Part shown: piece by piece, positions 11,696 through 25,503 of the stretch
How positions within the stretch are numbered: position 1 is the stretch's first letter
Layout: each line of letters begins with the position of its first letter
NCBI GenBank assembly: GCA_949130495.1
Contig: OX422215.1
Coordinates: forward strand, 531,509,755-531,573,754
Direction: 5' to 3'
Origin: Sambucus nigra
Taxonomy: Eukaryota > Streptophyta > Magnoliopsida > Dipsacales > Adoxaceae
Length of the DNA stretch: 64,000 nucleotides
The notes under the pieces: generated by a model
Seen by the model: only the letters and a program-made list of their open reading frames with translations
Told to the model about the DNA's origin: nothing
The model's database searches: none
Translations under genes and position numbers: made by a program

Positions 11696-12796
11696 ATGGC
11701 TGTAATACCCCGTATTTCTGAATATCCCAAATATTCCATTTAATTAGATTGGAGAATTAAATGAGAAAATATCGTCTTGATTTAAATTACGTAAGAGTAG
11801 TAATTTAAAGAGTTTGATTTAAAATTGTAATTATGGTATATTAATCAGAAGATATATACCGGTATATATTGCATCATTTTTATTTACATAGTGCGAGTGG
11901 TAAATAGTTACTTAACGCGTGTAGACCGTGTTGGGGTGAGAAAGAGTAATAATTTTTAAGTGACTCAAATGATAATTTAGAGGTCACCAATGAGTCCAGA
12001 AGGGTCAAATTAGTCAAAATAGTATACCCGGGGGTACTAGTTGAGTCTCGGGGCAATTTTGGACTAAACCGAGACCGTTCGGGGGCATTTTGGTCTTTTA
12101 ACATAAGAGGGTACGGAGACCTACGAAATTGAGAGTTTTATATCAGCCGTATGATAGATGAATTAGGGTTAGAACACCCATGACAATACCAATACCATTA
12201 GAGAGAGGAGAGGCACAACTTTCTAAAGAAAAAAGAAGATTTGGGAAGGATTCAAAGGGGTTTCTACCATCAACTTGTTGGGGAAGAAGGATTGAAGGAT
12301 GAAGATCATCAATCATCAACAAGAACCACGAAATCAGACCCTACTGATCATAAGGCAAGTTGTTTATTGCAAAAATTTATAAAGTTATAATACCCATGTG
12401 TAGGGTTTTTGAATAGTTTTGTTTAAATCAATATTTTGATTGGAGAAAGATGATATTTATTCATGTTGGGATAGGAATCGCATGTAGAATGATTTAAACT
12501 ATGTAGAGGATTAATATTCAGATTAGACTTGATGATTTTCGGAATAAAAATCTAGATTTTGAATGATAATATGGGAAGAACACCATAACTAGGGTTTCAA
12601 GAAATTCTGGGTTTTAATTCATTAATTCTTTAAAGTAATTGGAGTTTTGATGTAATTAGCACGTTAGAAATTGTCCTAGTATATGTGGAAATATGTTAGG
12701 ATCATTGGGTAAAAGTTTGGTGGATAATAATGGAGTTTGGAAATGTGTTAATGGAGGAGAGGATCAACGAAGAAGACAGACTGCGTCTGTTCGTGT

Positions 12797-12874
12797 TCGA
12801 TCGATCGATCGATCTTGAACTATCGATCGATCGACTATGTCGATCGATCGAACCCAGCCGTCGATCGATCGACG
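12797..12874. repeat. GATCGATC palindrome cluster in LTR1 (also about 19699-19774 and 26600-26674)
   Basis: Four runs of CGATCGATCGA-type palindrome, separated by 8-12 bp of unrelated sequence, recur in all three LTRs. LTR2 and LTR3 have lost one CpG in the last run (TCTACGC, TCTATGC). Confidence 0.9.
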
Positions 12875-13284
12875 CAAGCTGTTTTCCCGAAAGTTTTGTG
12901 TTTAATCCTTCGTTGAGTTCGGGAATGAATGGGTATTCTAGGATTTACATTATACTTATATGGGAGTAAGAATAAGACTAGTAGGTATATTGTTGAGGTC
13001 TAATAAGGCCATTGGGTGTAGGGCTTGGATTATGGACCGAGGAGAATAATTCGATTTAGTAGAGTATCGGGGACTTCGAAAATTGAGTTACGGGGCGAAG
13101 TAAATTCAATTTAAGTAATAGACCAGTAGGGTAAGCAATAACTACTGAAATTATATGTAAGGGGTAACTAGGACCCTTAGAGTTGTGTGAATACTCAAAT
13201 AAATACAATTAATGAGATAAATCGTAAAGCGAATATTGTACGGTAAATATATGAGATTAAAATATTACGTACGTATATGATTAA

Positions 13285-13890
13285 TAGGTCGAGCGTGTAC
13301 CTACTGAATTATGTGATCTTTTAGGTAGAGAGATTATACCTAAATTAATTATGTTAGGGTCGATGAGACATTCCTAACTAACATAAAGTTATTATAAGTT
13401 TGGGGTCGATGAGAAATACCGAACCAAACATTGAACTAGTGTCGCGATGAGAGAGTCCCGAACCAGAATATGTGTATATATATATTTTTAAAATAATTGG
13501 GGTAGATGTATCATGCCGAACCAATTCTTACTTGGGGTCGATGAATCATTCTGAACCAAGAGTCCTTTATGTGTATAAAAGGGGCAAAATAGGAGTGACT
13601 AATATTTAGTATATATTGTGTGTGAAATATATATACCTGATGATATTCTACTTCCGTGTATTAGTAGATTGATATATTATGTATTTAAAGATACGTACTG
13701 AATTGGTAAGTTAAGTAGTGAAACTTAATTATGAAATGAACCTTTAGATAGAGAAAATCTATTTAGTAATTCAAGTAGCGAAACTTAATTACATAAGTGG
13801 GAAAGTCAACAATTGTGAAAATTGTAGTAATTTTAGTAGTGAAGCTAAATGAGAAGTCTTGAAAAATAACATAGATGAAATGTTACTTGA
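13285..13890. repeat. Chain of about a dozen small inverted repeats in LTR1 (also about 20187-20792 and 27088-27693)
   Basis: Consecutive stem-loops include TAGGT/ACCTA (13285-13303), TTTAGGTA/TACCTAAA (13319-13344), TTATGTTAG/CTAACATAA (13349-13386), GTTTGG/CCAAAC (13398-13429), AATTGG/CCAATT (13495-13526) and CTTGG/CCAAG (13531-13560). Shorter ones with GTGAA or GAGAAA loops follow up to about 13890. Several share the core GGTCGATGA...TTCCGAACC while the arms differ. Confidence 0.85.
13574..13582 (+). promoter_or_regulatory. TATA box candidate in LTR1 (also 20476 and 27377)
   Basis: TATAAAAGG is a near-consensus TATA box located between the two hairpin groups of the LTR. It is conserved in all three LTRs. 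Confidence 0.5.
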
Positions 13891-14677
13891 GAATTAATTA
13901 AAATACGCGAGACGTTAGTAAAACGGTTGTACTGTATGGGCGGTACTGGAACTTGGGTACAGATAAGTTCAGTTTACTTCTTTGGTTTTAGTTAGCTTGA
14001 GAAGTATGGCTAGACAAACTAAGTGTGGAACGTTAGGTGTGCACCAAAGATGAGGGGTGAGTTAACTCAAGAGAGTGTACAAGAACCTAACATGTGTAAT
14101 CAATAACCGCATTTTATATTGTGATAAACGCTTGCTAAATATTTTCAAAATGTTTTGAGTACAAACTCTTGCCATAAAATATTTTCAAAACCTTTTAGGT
14201 GTCCAGCCACAGGGACGCCATGTGTGATGATTCCATTCCAGACTCGGAGCTGTAGCACAGTGGATGCTTACAGGATTTGACTAGACGATATCTCTCATTC
14301 AGATCTAGCACAGGATCTCGCACTCTTCTATGTATGGACTTGTGGTCCGGTATTAGTCTCAGATGTTAGTTTCAGACTAGTGGTTATTCTATTGTTGTTT
14401 GGGATTTTTAGCCGATGGTTTATTCGGTAATACTTTTGTTATGTTGTACTTTTACTTTGATGTTTGTATTATAGTACATGATTATTTGTACTTTGTTCCA
14501 CATGGTCGATTTTTCTGTTTTAAGAAAGATAAAATTTGGCACCGGTCTAATTTTACTTAGGGGATTAGTAATTAAAAAAATTTCGACAGTGATGCTAAGA
14601 ATGAACCATTTGAGAAACCTGTTTTAATTTAATGAAGGCCTGATCACCCGATGTTTAATTAGGGGGGGTGTCGCAGA

Positions 14678-14689
14678 TGGTATCAGAGC
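14678..14689 (+). promoter_or_regulatory. Primer binding site, first internal region
   Basis: TGGTATCAGAGC, 2 bp after LTR1, complementary to the 3' end of initiator tRNA-Met. Confidence 0.92.
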
Positions 14690-17600
14690 ATCAGGTTCTA
14701 GTGTCCATAGGATCTGTACGGCTTATTACGTTTTCAGCGTATCGTTTGATTGATATAGAGCCCTATCTTAGGATGATTGTACTCCTCTACGTACGTAGTT
14801 TACGTTCTCCTGCTATTTAATAGACGTAGTGTTATATATATACGTGTCTGATTGGGCACGGTACGTCGAATATGGTGGTAGGTCTAGCATTGGCATTAGC
14901 AGGACTACAGGAGGGAGGAGCTCGACATAAAGCATGGGGTGTTCGAAGATAGAAATCATAGGAGAGATGACCGTGGTCGAGGTCACTCCTAGCGGGTGAT
15001 GGAAGTAAATGCTGCAAGGATTGTTGAGGCATAGGAGGGATTTTCCAAGTGTCGCGACTGCAAGAGTAATGCTAGTCTAGACCGCCCAATGCAGTGATAG
15101 TGGGAGTAGGTTTGAAGAAAATTTGATGAGAACGAGCCATAAATGTGATGAAACGGCAATTGTGCATGTTAACCAACGGAAGTAGTATGTCCAGAGGTTT
15201 TGGCATTTAGGACGGAGTAGAAATACTCAGAAGTGAGAAAGTTGAGTAAATTTTTAGGCAACGTGGCGGGGATACTAGTCACTACATTCGGACCGAGGGT
15301 CAGTATATATAAATAGAATAACTTTACGTATAGTTTAACCGTAAAGTTCTCCAATGATGATTCAGATGCGTAGTGAATGGGAATATATGAACCCCTCACG
15401 TGAAAGCCTGGTAGAGGCCAATCGTGAGAGAGAAATTATCGGTTGAAGTGAACTTGTACCGATGAGATAGGTATAAGGGAAAAGAGCCCTTGAGAAAATG
15501 GACTCTCAAGTTATAGTTCGCAATTTTTGGTAAAACTCTTCTTGAACGACTTATGTATATGAAGACAATATGGTACTTCCTACAAGGTTGAGGTTAATGC
15601 TCCTGGGTGGGCGGAGCTAAGGGAGTTAGAGATTTAGTCAAAGAGTAAGACTGAATGTAATGGGGCTGGTGCAAGCCATAAGTAAAAACCCACTAGAGGA
15701 TTTAATGATTAGATCCTAAGTCGGGACTGTTAAGTCCCATAGTGCGTTCCTCTTGGTCAGCAGAACTAAGGGAACCAAGATGATAGTGTTCAGGATCGAG
15801 ACTACCCAGTCTGAGAGGAGGGGTACCCAAACCGGTCAGCATGGCCTGGAGTCAGGAATTTTTTTGAAAGATGTCTAGTGTGGATTCTAGGGCCATGCAT
15901 TTTATTTTAAGCTGGAAGTTATTTGAAGAAATAATAACTCCAATAAGTTTTGCATTCCGAAGAGGACAAGCGTGTTATGTCCAGGAACCATCTAAATCAC
16001 CAGAGCGATGGTTAAGGAAGTATATGAGTTTTAGCCTCGAGTGAATGGGGTATATGACGACTCCTCACCTGAAAAAGGGTCGAGTTGTCATTATTCATCA
16101 AAATGTGAGAAACTTCGGAGATTATGAACATCTCTTAGTAATTGATTTCGGTGTGTGGGAACCTAAATGATGTGAGTCAAGATATGTAGTATTACCGCTG
16201 AGCAGAGAGATCGAGCTCGCTGTTGTAGTTAGTGCTAAAGACTTAGCGATAGTATAAGCGCGGTGCCACTTGACTCCTTTAGCAATATTGGAGTATGGTT
16301 GCACATATTGTCAATAAATCAAATTTGAGCATATCGACTATGTGTTGTTCCGATAATGCTCAGTAACAATACATGGGGAGAAGTCCCTTGTTTAAGTTCG
16401 GTTGCGAAAGGGAATACGACTGAATTTTTATGCACGTCAGGAGAAGAGACATTGTTAGATGCTAGGACATCAGTGGAGCCGGTAGTGTTGTGGAGAAACA
16501 CTGAAAGGCTTACCTCACCACGAAGGGATAAGGGGGACTTTGTGGGCAAAGATTTGATTCTTTGTCTCTAGGGTATTGAGAATACCCACAAGATTGTAGT
16601 CACGTCGTGTAGACTAGGCTAGAGTTGAAGAAAAGCATGTTATGGGTGCGACATTTGCAATGTTTTTGTAAATGTACCCGGAGAAAAGGGTGTATGGGCA
16701 CCCTAGTCGATTGGATTCCTTAGACATCCGAGATAGAGGGATGCAGAATATTTTGTACGACGTTGGGGAAATTAGGAAACAAGTCGTATCGATGAAATGG
16801 GTTGAACGTCATGGGAGATTGACGATGATCCAAGATTATATGTGCTGAGAAATCCAGCACACCCTATGGGATGAAAGTCGGTGGGAAACCGTTCAAAGGT
16901 TATCTCTTGATATGGGAGACCTAACTGTGGTGAAGAAGTAGCGCAAGGTACTACTTGACTGAGTGTTGTGAGTGACTTACGTGTTACTAAAATGTTGATC
17001 CTTATAAAGTAACCAACCCAAAAAGTACGCCAATTGCGAAGAGTGCACGGATTGTAAAGTATAATAAACCCGGAGAGAAAGGGGAATAAAATACCACTTC
17101 AGGAAAGATGACGTAAGTGGGAAGCGATGTTGAGGAGAGACGTAGTGAGATTGTCTCCAGATACACCTCTAGTTAATAGACAAGATAGACTCGAAATGAA
17201 CAACCGGAATGTGGTAGTGAACCCACATTCCCAATGATGGAATGAGGAGACAGACTTATAAATTATTGATGGGTTGTGAACATCATAATTAAGCCAACAT
17301 TTCGTTGGGGGTAGCGAAATGGGGTGACCGGGATGGATTAGTATGTAGTTGATAAGGGAGAGTGCACAGTGCCGCTCTACATGATTGTGAATCAGGATGA
17401 AATCCTAAAATTCCACCCTGTGAGAGAAGGTCAGGAAGTAATAGAGATAAAGTTTTATTTTGAGTACGTTGTGCTACCTACGACTCAATGTTAGTGAGAA
17501 AGAATGATGATACGCCCTTATGATAGTGGAATTTTGGAGAAGCCCACTAATCAATTCATAGGTTGAATGTATGCCTATAAGAGCATATTTATAGATAGAG

Positions 17601-17819
17601 TGAGTGCCTATATGGACTGTACATGAGGATTAGGTTCGTGGGGACCGATTACGAACAATACATGTACTTTGGGTGTGGTTCGAGGAGACATTTCGAACCT
17701 TTAGTCCTTAACGCGTGATATGAGGACATTCTATTGGAGTGTGACATTTTAAAGTATATGAAATGTGAAATATATGGCTCATAATTGTCTACTCATGTGC
17801 GATGAGATATATATACACA

Positions 17820-18420
17820 TATTGGTGCTCGAGATGTGATCCCGAGACAAGTAATTAATAACTATTGGTGATCGAGGTGGAATTCCGAGCCAATAACCCC
17901 AAAAGTGTTATAGAAGGGGGGTGATTATAAAATAAGTGTTGGTAGTATATGTTATGTGTAAGATATATATACCTATTGATTTTTACTACTTATGTGTGAT
18001 AGTAAGTGTGCTTAATCTCTGTATTGGGGTCGATGATGTTCCGGACCAATACATGGGGGATCGAGTTGGGATCGATGATTTTCCGAACCAAATCGATGAT
18101 AAATATTGGGATCGACGGAAGGTCTGAACCGATATGTGCATTACATTTACCTTGGGGTCGAGGAATTTCCGGACCAATGTAAATGATAGGATTATTGGGG
18201 CCGATGATTTTTGCCGGACCAATTTTCCTTAAAGTATATATAGTGTGTGAAATATATACCTTATAATATTATACTTATGAGTGATAGTAGACACTTAGAT
18301 GTTATATAGAGATATACATCAAATGGCTAAATTAAGTAGGGAGAAACTTAATTTCAGGAATTAACATTGGATTGGGAGAATCTATGGAGAAATTAAGTAG
18401 TGGGACTTAATTATGATATG
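17820..18420. repeat. Second hairpin chain, 3' part of internal region 1 (also about 24720-25320)
   Basis: Arms include TATTGG/CCAATA (17863-17895), TGTATTGG/CCAATACA (18020-18053) and a 12-base pair of arms with one mismatch at 18144-18155 and 18174-18185. AATTAAGT/ACTTAATT follows further right. The core GTCGATGA...TTCCGGACC is shared with the LTR chain. Confidence 0.85.
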
Positions 18421-18602
18421 TGCGGCATAAGTAATGTGCGATAAGAAATTATGATGAAATGGTCATGTGCTTGGGATGACCGTTAGGATATTATGATTTG
18501 GTATTGGGTATTAGAGGGTGCAATTATATTTAAGGTCCTTAGCCTTAATACCAGCCTTATCCTAATTTCGAGGACGAAATTCCTTTTGCAAGAGGGGAAG
18601 TA

Positions 18603-21577
18603 TGTAATACCCCGTATTTCTGAATATCCCAAATATTCCATTTAATTAGATTGGAGAATTAAATGAGAAAATATCGTCTTTATTTAAATTACGTAAGAGT
18701 AGTAATTTAAAGAGTTTGATTTAAAATTGTAATTATGGTATATTAATCGGAAGATAGATACCGGTATATATTGCATCATTTTTATTTACTTAGTGCGAGT
18801 GGTAAATAGTTACTTAACGCGTGTAGATCGTGTTGGGGTGAGAACGAGTAATAATTTTTAAGTGACTCAAATGATAATTTAGAGGTCACCAATGAGTCCG
18901 GAAGGGTCAAATTAGTCAAAATAGTACACTCGGGGGTACTAGTTGAGTCCCGGGGCAATTTTGGACTAAACCGAGACCGTTCGGGGGCATTTAGGTCTTT
19001 TAACATAAGAGGGTATGGAGACCTACGAAATTGAGAGTTTTATATCAGCCGTATGATAGATGAATTAGGGTTAGAACACCCATGACAACACCAATACCAT
19101 TAGAGAGAGGAGAGGCACAACTTTCTAAAGCAAAAAGAAGATTTGGGAAGGATTCAAAGGGGTTTCTACCATCAACTTGTTGGGGAAGAAGGATTAAAGG
19201 ATGAAGATCATCAATCATCAACAAGAACCACGAAATCAGACCCTACTGATCATAAGGCAAGTTGTTTATTGCAAAAATTTATAAAGTTATAATACCCATG
19301 TGTAGGGTTTTTGAATAGTTTTGTTTAAATCAATATTTTGATTGGAGAAAGATGATATTTATGCATGTTGGGATAGGAATCGCATGTAGAATGATTTAAA
19401 CTATGTAGAGGATTAATATTCAGATTAGACTTGATGATTTTCGGAATAAAAATCTGGATTTTGAATGATAATATGGGAAGAACACCATAACTAGGGTTTC
19501 AAGAAATTCTGGGTTTTAATTCATTAATTCTTTATAGTAATTGGAGTTTTGATGTAATTGGCACGTTAGAAACTGTCCTAGTATATGTGGAAATATGTTA
19601 GGATCATTGGGTAAAAGTTTGGTGGACAATAATGGAGTTTGGAAACGTGTTAATGGAGGAGAGGATCAACGAAGAAGACAGACTGCGTCTGTCCCTGTTC
19701 GATCGATCGATCGATCTTGAACTATCGATCGATCGACTATGTCGATCGATTGAACCCAGCCGTCGATCGATCTACGCAAGCTGTTTTCCCTAAAGTTTTG
19801 TGTTTAATCCTTCGTTGAGTTCCGGAATGAATGGGAATTCTAGGATTTACATAATAATTATATGGGAGTAAGAATAAGACCAGTAGGTATATTGTTGAGA
19901 TCTAATAAGGCCATTGGGTGTAGGGCTTGGATTATGGACCGAGGAGAATAATCCGATTTAGTAGAGTATCGGGGACTTCGGAAATTGAGTTACGGGGAGA
20001 AGTAAATTCAATTTAAGTAATAGACCAGTAGGGTAAGCAATAACTACTGAAATTATATGTAAGGGGTAACTAGGACCCTTAGAGTTATGTGAATACTCAA
20101 ATAAATACGATTAATGAGATAAATCGTAAAGCGAATATTGTACGGTAAATATATGAGATTAAAATATTACGTACGTATATGATTAATAGGTCGGGCGTGT
20201 ACCTACTGAATTATGTGATCTTTTAGGTAGAGAGATTATACCTAAATTAATTATGTTAGGGTCGATGAGACATTCCGAACTAACATAAAGTTATTATAAG
20301 TTTGGGGTCGATGAGAAATACCGAACCAAACTTTGAACTGGTGTCGCGATGAGAAAGTCCCGAACCAGAATATGTGTATATATATATTTTTAAAATAATT
20401 GGGGTCGATGTATCATGCCGAACCAATTCTTACTTGGGGTCGATGAATCATTCCGAACCAAGAGTCCTTTATGTGTATAAAAGGGGCAAAATAGCAGTGA
20501 CTAATATTTAGTATATATTGTGTGTGAAATATATATACCTGATGATATTCTACTTCCATGTATTAGTAGATTGATATATTATGTATTTAAAGATACATAC
20601 TGAATTGGTAAGTTAAGTAGTGAAACTTAATTACGAAATGAACCTTTAGATAGAGAAAATCTATTTAGTAATTCAAGTAGCGAAACTTAATTACATAAGT
20701 GGGAAAGTCAACAATTGTGAAAATTGTAGTAATTTTAGTAGTGAAGCTAAATGAGAAGTCTTGAAAAATAACATAGATGAAATGTTACTTGAGAATTAAT
20801 TAAAATACGCGAGATGTTAGTAAAACGGTTGTACTGTATGGGCGGTACTGGAACTTGGGTACAGATAAGTTCAGTTTACTACTTTGGTTTTAGTTATCTT
20901 GAGAAGTATGACTAGACAAACTAAGTGTGGAACGTTAGGTGTGCACCAAAGATGAGGGGTGAGTTAACTCAAGAGAGTGTACGAGAACCTAACATGTGTA
21001 ATCAATAACCGCATTTTATATTGTGATAAACGCTTGCTAAATATTTTCAAAATGTTTTGAGTACTAACTCTTGATATAAAATATTTTCAAAACCTTTTAG
21101 GTGTCCAGCCACAGGGACGCCATGTGTGATGATTCCATTCCAGACTCGAAGCTGTAGCACAGTGGATGCTTACAGGATTTGACTAGACGATATCTCTCAT
21201 TCAGATCTAGCACAGGATCTCGCACTCTTCTATGTATGGACTTGTGGTCCAGTATTAGTCTCAGATGTTAGTTTCAGACTAGTGGTTATTCTATTGTTGT
21301 TTGGGATTTTTAGCCGATGGTTTATTCGGTAATACTTTTGTTCTGTTGTACTTTTACTTTGATGTTTGTATTATAGTACATGATTATTTGTACTTTGTTC
21401 CGCATGGTCGATTTTTCTGTTTTAAGAAAGATAAAATTTGGCACCGGTCTAATTTTACTTAGGGGATTAGTAATTAAAAAGTTTTCGACGGTGATGCTAA
21501 GAATGAACCATTTGAGAAACCTGTTTTAATTTAATGAAGGCCTGATCACCCGGTGTTTAATTAGGCGGGGTGACACA
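18603..21577 (+). repeat. Array LTR 2 (middle)
   Basis: 2975 bp, ending GGGGTGACACA. It shares most distinguishing variants with LTR3 rather than LTR1. Confidence 0.92.
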
Positions 21578-24500
21578 GATGGTATCAAAGCATCAGGTTC
21601 TAGTGTCCATAGGATCTGTACGGCTTACTACGTTTTCAGCGTATCGTTTGATTGATATAGAGCCCTATCTTAGGATGATTGTACTCCTCTACGTACGTAG
21701 TTTACGTTCTCCTCCTATTTAATAGACGTAGTGTTATATATATACGTGTCTGATTGGGCACGGTACGTCGAATATGGTGGTAGGTCTAGCATTGGCGTTA
21801 GCAGGACTACAGGAGGGAGGAGCTCGACATAAAGCATGGGGTGTTCGAAGATAGAAATCATAGAAGAGATGACCGTGGTCGAGGTCACTCCTAGCGGGTG
21901 ATGGAAGTAAATGCTGCAAGGGTTGTTGAGGCATAGGAGGCATTTTCCAAGTGTCGCGACGGCAAGAGTAATTCTAGTCTAGACCGCCCAATGCAGTGAT
22001 AGTGGGAGTAGGTTTGAAGAAAATTTGATGAGAACGAGTCGTAAATATGATGAAACGGAAACTGTGCATGTTAACCAACGGAAGTAGTATGTCCAGAGGT
22101 TTTGGCATTTAGGACGGAGTAGAAATACTCAGAAGTGAGAAATTTGAGTAAATTTTTAGGCAACGTGGCGGGGATACCAGTCACTACATTCGGACCGAGG
22201 GTCTGTATATATAAATAGAATAACTTTACGTATAGTTTAACCGTAAAGTTCTCCAATGATGATTCAGAAGCGTAATGAATGGGAATATCTGAACCCCTCA
22301 CGTGAAAGCCTGGTAGAGGCCAATCGTGAGAGAGAAATTATCCGTTGAAGTGAACTTGTACCGATGAGATAGGTATAAGGGAAAAGAGATCTTGAGAAAA
22401 TGGACTCTCAAGTTATAGCTCGCAATTTTTGGTAAAACTCTTCTTGAACGACTTATGTATATGAAGACAATATGGTACTTCCTACAAGGTTGAGGTTAAT
22501 GCTCCTGGGTGGGCGGAGCTAAGGGAGTTAGAGATTTAGTCAAAGAGTAAGACTGAATGTAATGGGGCTGGTGCAAGCCATAAGTAAAAACCCACTAGAG
22601 GATTTAATGATTAGATCCTAAGTCGGGACTGTTAAGTCCCATAGTGCGTTCCTCTTGGTCAGCAGAACTAAGGGAACCAAGATGATAGTGTTCAGGATCG
22701 AGACTACCCAGTCCGAGAGGAGGGGTACCCAAACCGGTCAGCATGGCCTGGAGTCAGGAATTTTTTTGAAAGATGTCTAGTGTGGATTCTAGGGCCATGC
22801 GTTTTATTTTAAGCTGGAAGTTATTTGAAGAAATAATAACTCCAATAAGTTTTGCATTCCGGAGAGGACAAGCATGTTATGTCCAGGAACCATCTAAATC
22901 ACCAGAGCGATGGTTAAGGAAGTATATGAGTTTTAGCCTCGAGTGAATGGGGTATATGACGACTCCTCACCTGAAAAAGGGTCGAGGTGTCATTATTCAT
23001 CAAAATGTGAGAAACTTCGGAGATTATGAACATCTCTTAGTAGTTGATTTCGGTGTGTGGGAACCTAAATGATGTAAGTCAAGATATGTAGTATTACCGC
23101 TGAGCGGAGAGATCGAGCTCGCTGTTGTAGTTAGTGCTAAAGATTTAGCGATAGTATAAGCGCGGTACCACTTGACTCCTTTAGCAATATTGGAGTATGG
23201 TTGCACATATTGTTGAGAAATCGAATTTGAGCATATCGACTATGTGTTGTTCCGATAATGCTCAGTAACAATACATGGGGAGAAGTCCCTTGTTCAAGTT
23301 CGGTTGCGAAAGGGAATACGACTGAATTTTTATGCACGTCAGGAGAAGAGACATTGTTAGATGCTAGGACATCAGTGGAGCCGGTAGTGTTGTGGAGAAA
23401 CACTGAAAGGCTTACCTCACCACGAAGGGATAAGGGGGACTTTGTGGGCAAAGATTTGATTCTTTGTCTCTAGGGTATTGAGAATACCCACAAGATTGTA
23501 GTCACGTCGTGTAGACTAGGCTAGAGTTGAAGAAAAGCATGTTATGGGTGCGACATTTGCAATGTTTTTGTAAATGTACCCGGAGAAAAGGGTGTATGGG
23601 CACCCTAGTCGATTGGATTCCTTAGACATCCGAGATAGAGGGATGCAGAATATTTTGTACGACGTTGGGGAAATTAGGAAACAAGTCGTATCGATGAAAT
23701 GGGTTGAACGTCATGGGAGATTGACGATGATCCAAGATTATATGTGCTGAGAAATCCAGCACACCCTATGGGATGAAAGTCGGTGGGAAACCGTTCAAAG
23801 GTTATCTCTTGATATGGGAGACCTAACTGTGGTGAAGAAGTAGCACAAGGTACTACTTGACTGAGTGTTGTGAGTGACTTACGTGTTACTAAAATGTTGA
23901 TCCTTATAAAGTAACCAACCCAAAAAGTGCGCCAATTACGAAGAGTGCACGGATTGTAAAGTATAATAAACCCGGAGAGAAAGGGGAATAAAGTACCACT
24001 TCAGGAAAGATGACGTAAGTGGGCAGCGATGTTGAGGAGAGACGTATTGAGATTGTCTCCAGATACACCTCTAGTTAATTGACAAGATAGACTCGAAATG
24101 AACAACCGGAATGTGGTAGTGAACCCACATTCCCAATGATGGAATGAGGAGACAGACTTATAAATTATTGATGGGTTGTGAACATCATAATTAAGCCAAC
24201 ATTTCGTTGGGGGTAGCGAAATGGGGTGACCGGGATGGATTAGTATGTAGTTGATAAGGGAGAGTGCACAGTGCCGCTCTACATGATTGTGAATCAGGAT
24301 GAAATCCTAAAATTCCACCCTGTGAGAGAAGGTCAGGAAGGAATAGAGATAAAGTTTTATTTTGAGTACGTTGTGCTACCTACGACTCAATGTTAGTGAG
24401 AAAGAATGATGATACGCCCTTATGATAGTGGAATTTTGGAGAAGCCCACTAATCAATTCATAGGTTGAATGTATGCCTATAAAAGCATATTTATAGATAG

Positions 24501-25503
24501 AGTGAGTGCCTATATGGACTGTACATGAGGATTAGGTTCGTGGGTACCGATTACGAACAATACATGTACTTTGGGTGTGGTTCGAGGAGACATTTCGAAC
24601 CTTTAGTCCTTAACGCGTGATATGAGGACATTCTATTGGAGTGTGACATTTTAAAGTATATGAAATGTGAAATATATGGCTCACAATTGTCTACTCATGT
24701 GCGATGAGATATATATACACATATTGGTGCTCGAGATGTGATCCCGAGACAAGTAATTAATAACTATTGGTGATCGAGGTGGAATTCCGAGCCAATAACC
24801 CCAAAAGTGTTATAGAAGGGGGTGATTATAAAATAAGTGTTGGTAGTATATGTTATGTGTAAGATATATATACCTATTGATTTTTACTACTTATGTGTGA
24901 TAGTAAGTGTGCTTAATCTCTGTATTGGGGTCGATGATGTTCCGGACCAATACATGGGGGATCGAGTTGGGATCGATGATTTTCCGAACCAAATCGATGA
25001 TAAATATTGGGATCGACGGAAGGTCTGAACCGACATGTGCATTACATTTACCTTGGGGTCGAGGAATTTCCGGACCAATGTAAATGATAGGATTATTGGG
25101 GCCGATGATTTTTGCCGGACCAATTTTCCTTAAAGTATATATAGTGTGTGAAATATATACCTTATAATATTATACTTATGAGTGATAGTAGACACTTAGA
25201 TGTTATATAGAGATATACATCAAATGGATAAATTAAGTAGGGAGAAACTTAATTTCAAGAATTAAAATTGGATTGGGAGAATTTATGGAGAAATTAAGTA
25301 GTGGGACTTAATTATGATATGTGCGGCATGGGTAATGTGCGATAAGAAATTATGATGAAAGGGTCATGTGCTTGGGATGACCGTTAGGATATTATGATTT
25401 GGTATTGGGTATTAGAGGGTGCAATTATATTTAAGGTCCTTAGCCTTAATACCAGCCTTATCCTAATTTCGAGGACGAAATTCCTTTTGCAAGAGGGGAA
25501 GTA
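21578..25503 (+). mobile_element. Array internal region 2, no coding capacity
   Basis: Near-identical copy of 14676-18602 with scattered single-base differences, and equally devoid of a coding frame. It ends in the same purine tract before LTR3. Confidence 0.85.
21580..21591 (+). promoter_or_regulatory. Primer binding site, second internal region (one mutation)
   Basis: TGGTATCAAAGC: the first internal region has TGGTATCAGAGC, so one G-to-A change is present. Confidence 0.88.

Larger units (their letters stand above)
11701..14675 (+). repeat. Array LTR 1
   Basis: It begins TGTAATACCCCGTATTTC and ends GGGGTGTCGCA. It differs from LTR2 and LTR3 at several sites where those two agree, for example GTTATG against GTTCTG near 14436. 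It carries a cluster of GATCGATC palindromes (12797-12874), a chain of small hairpins (13285-13890) and a TATAAAAGG box (13574). Confidence 0.92.
14676..18602 (+). mobile_element. Array internal region 1, no coding capacity
   Basis: The 3927 bp run from the primer site to a purine tract (CAAGAGGGGAAG, just before 18603). Only short ORFs of up to about 76 codons occur. They recur in internal region 2 only because the unit was duplicated, and none resembles gag, protease, RT or integrase. The 3' part (about 17820-18420) holds many small hairpins of the same kind as in the LTR. Confidence 0.85.

Noticed and set aside
11078..11700. Possible copia LTR starting TGTTGGGAATT near 11087
   Set aside because: No matching end, partner LTR, primer site or target duplication could be found.
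14832..15032. Minus-strand 66-codon ORF repeated at 21734
   Set aside because: Short, low complexity, kept only by the tandem duplication.
16319..16571. Overlapping 76- and 71-codon ORFs present again at 23137-23473
   Set aside because: Their conservation is explained by the recent 6.9-kb duplication. No similarity to gag or pol is seen, and the two strands overlap.
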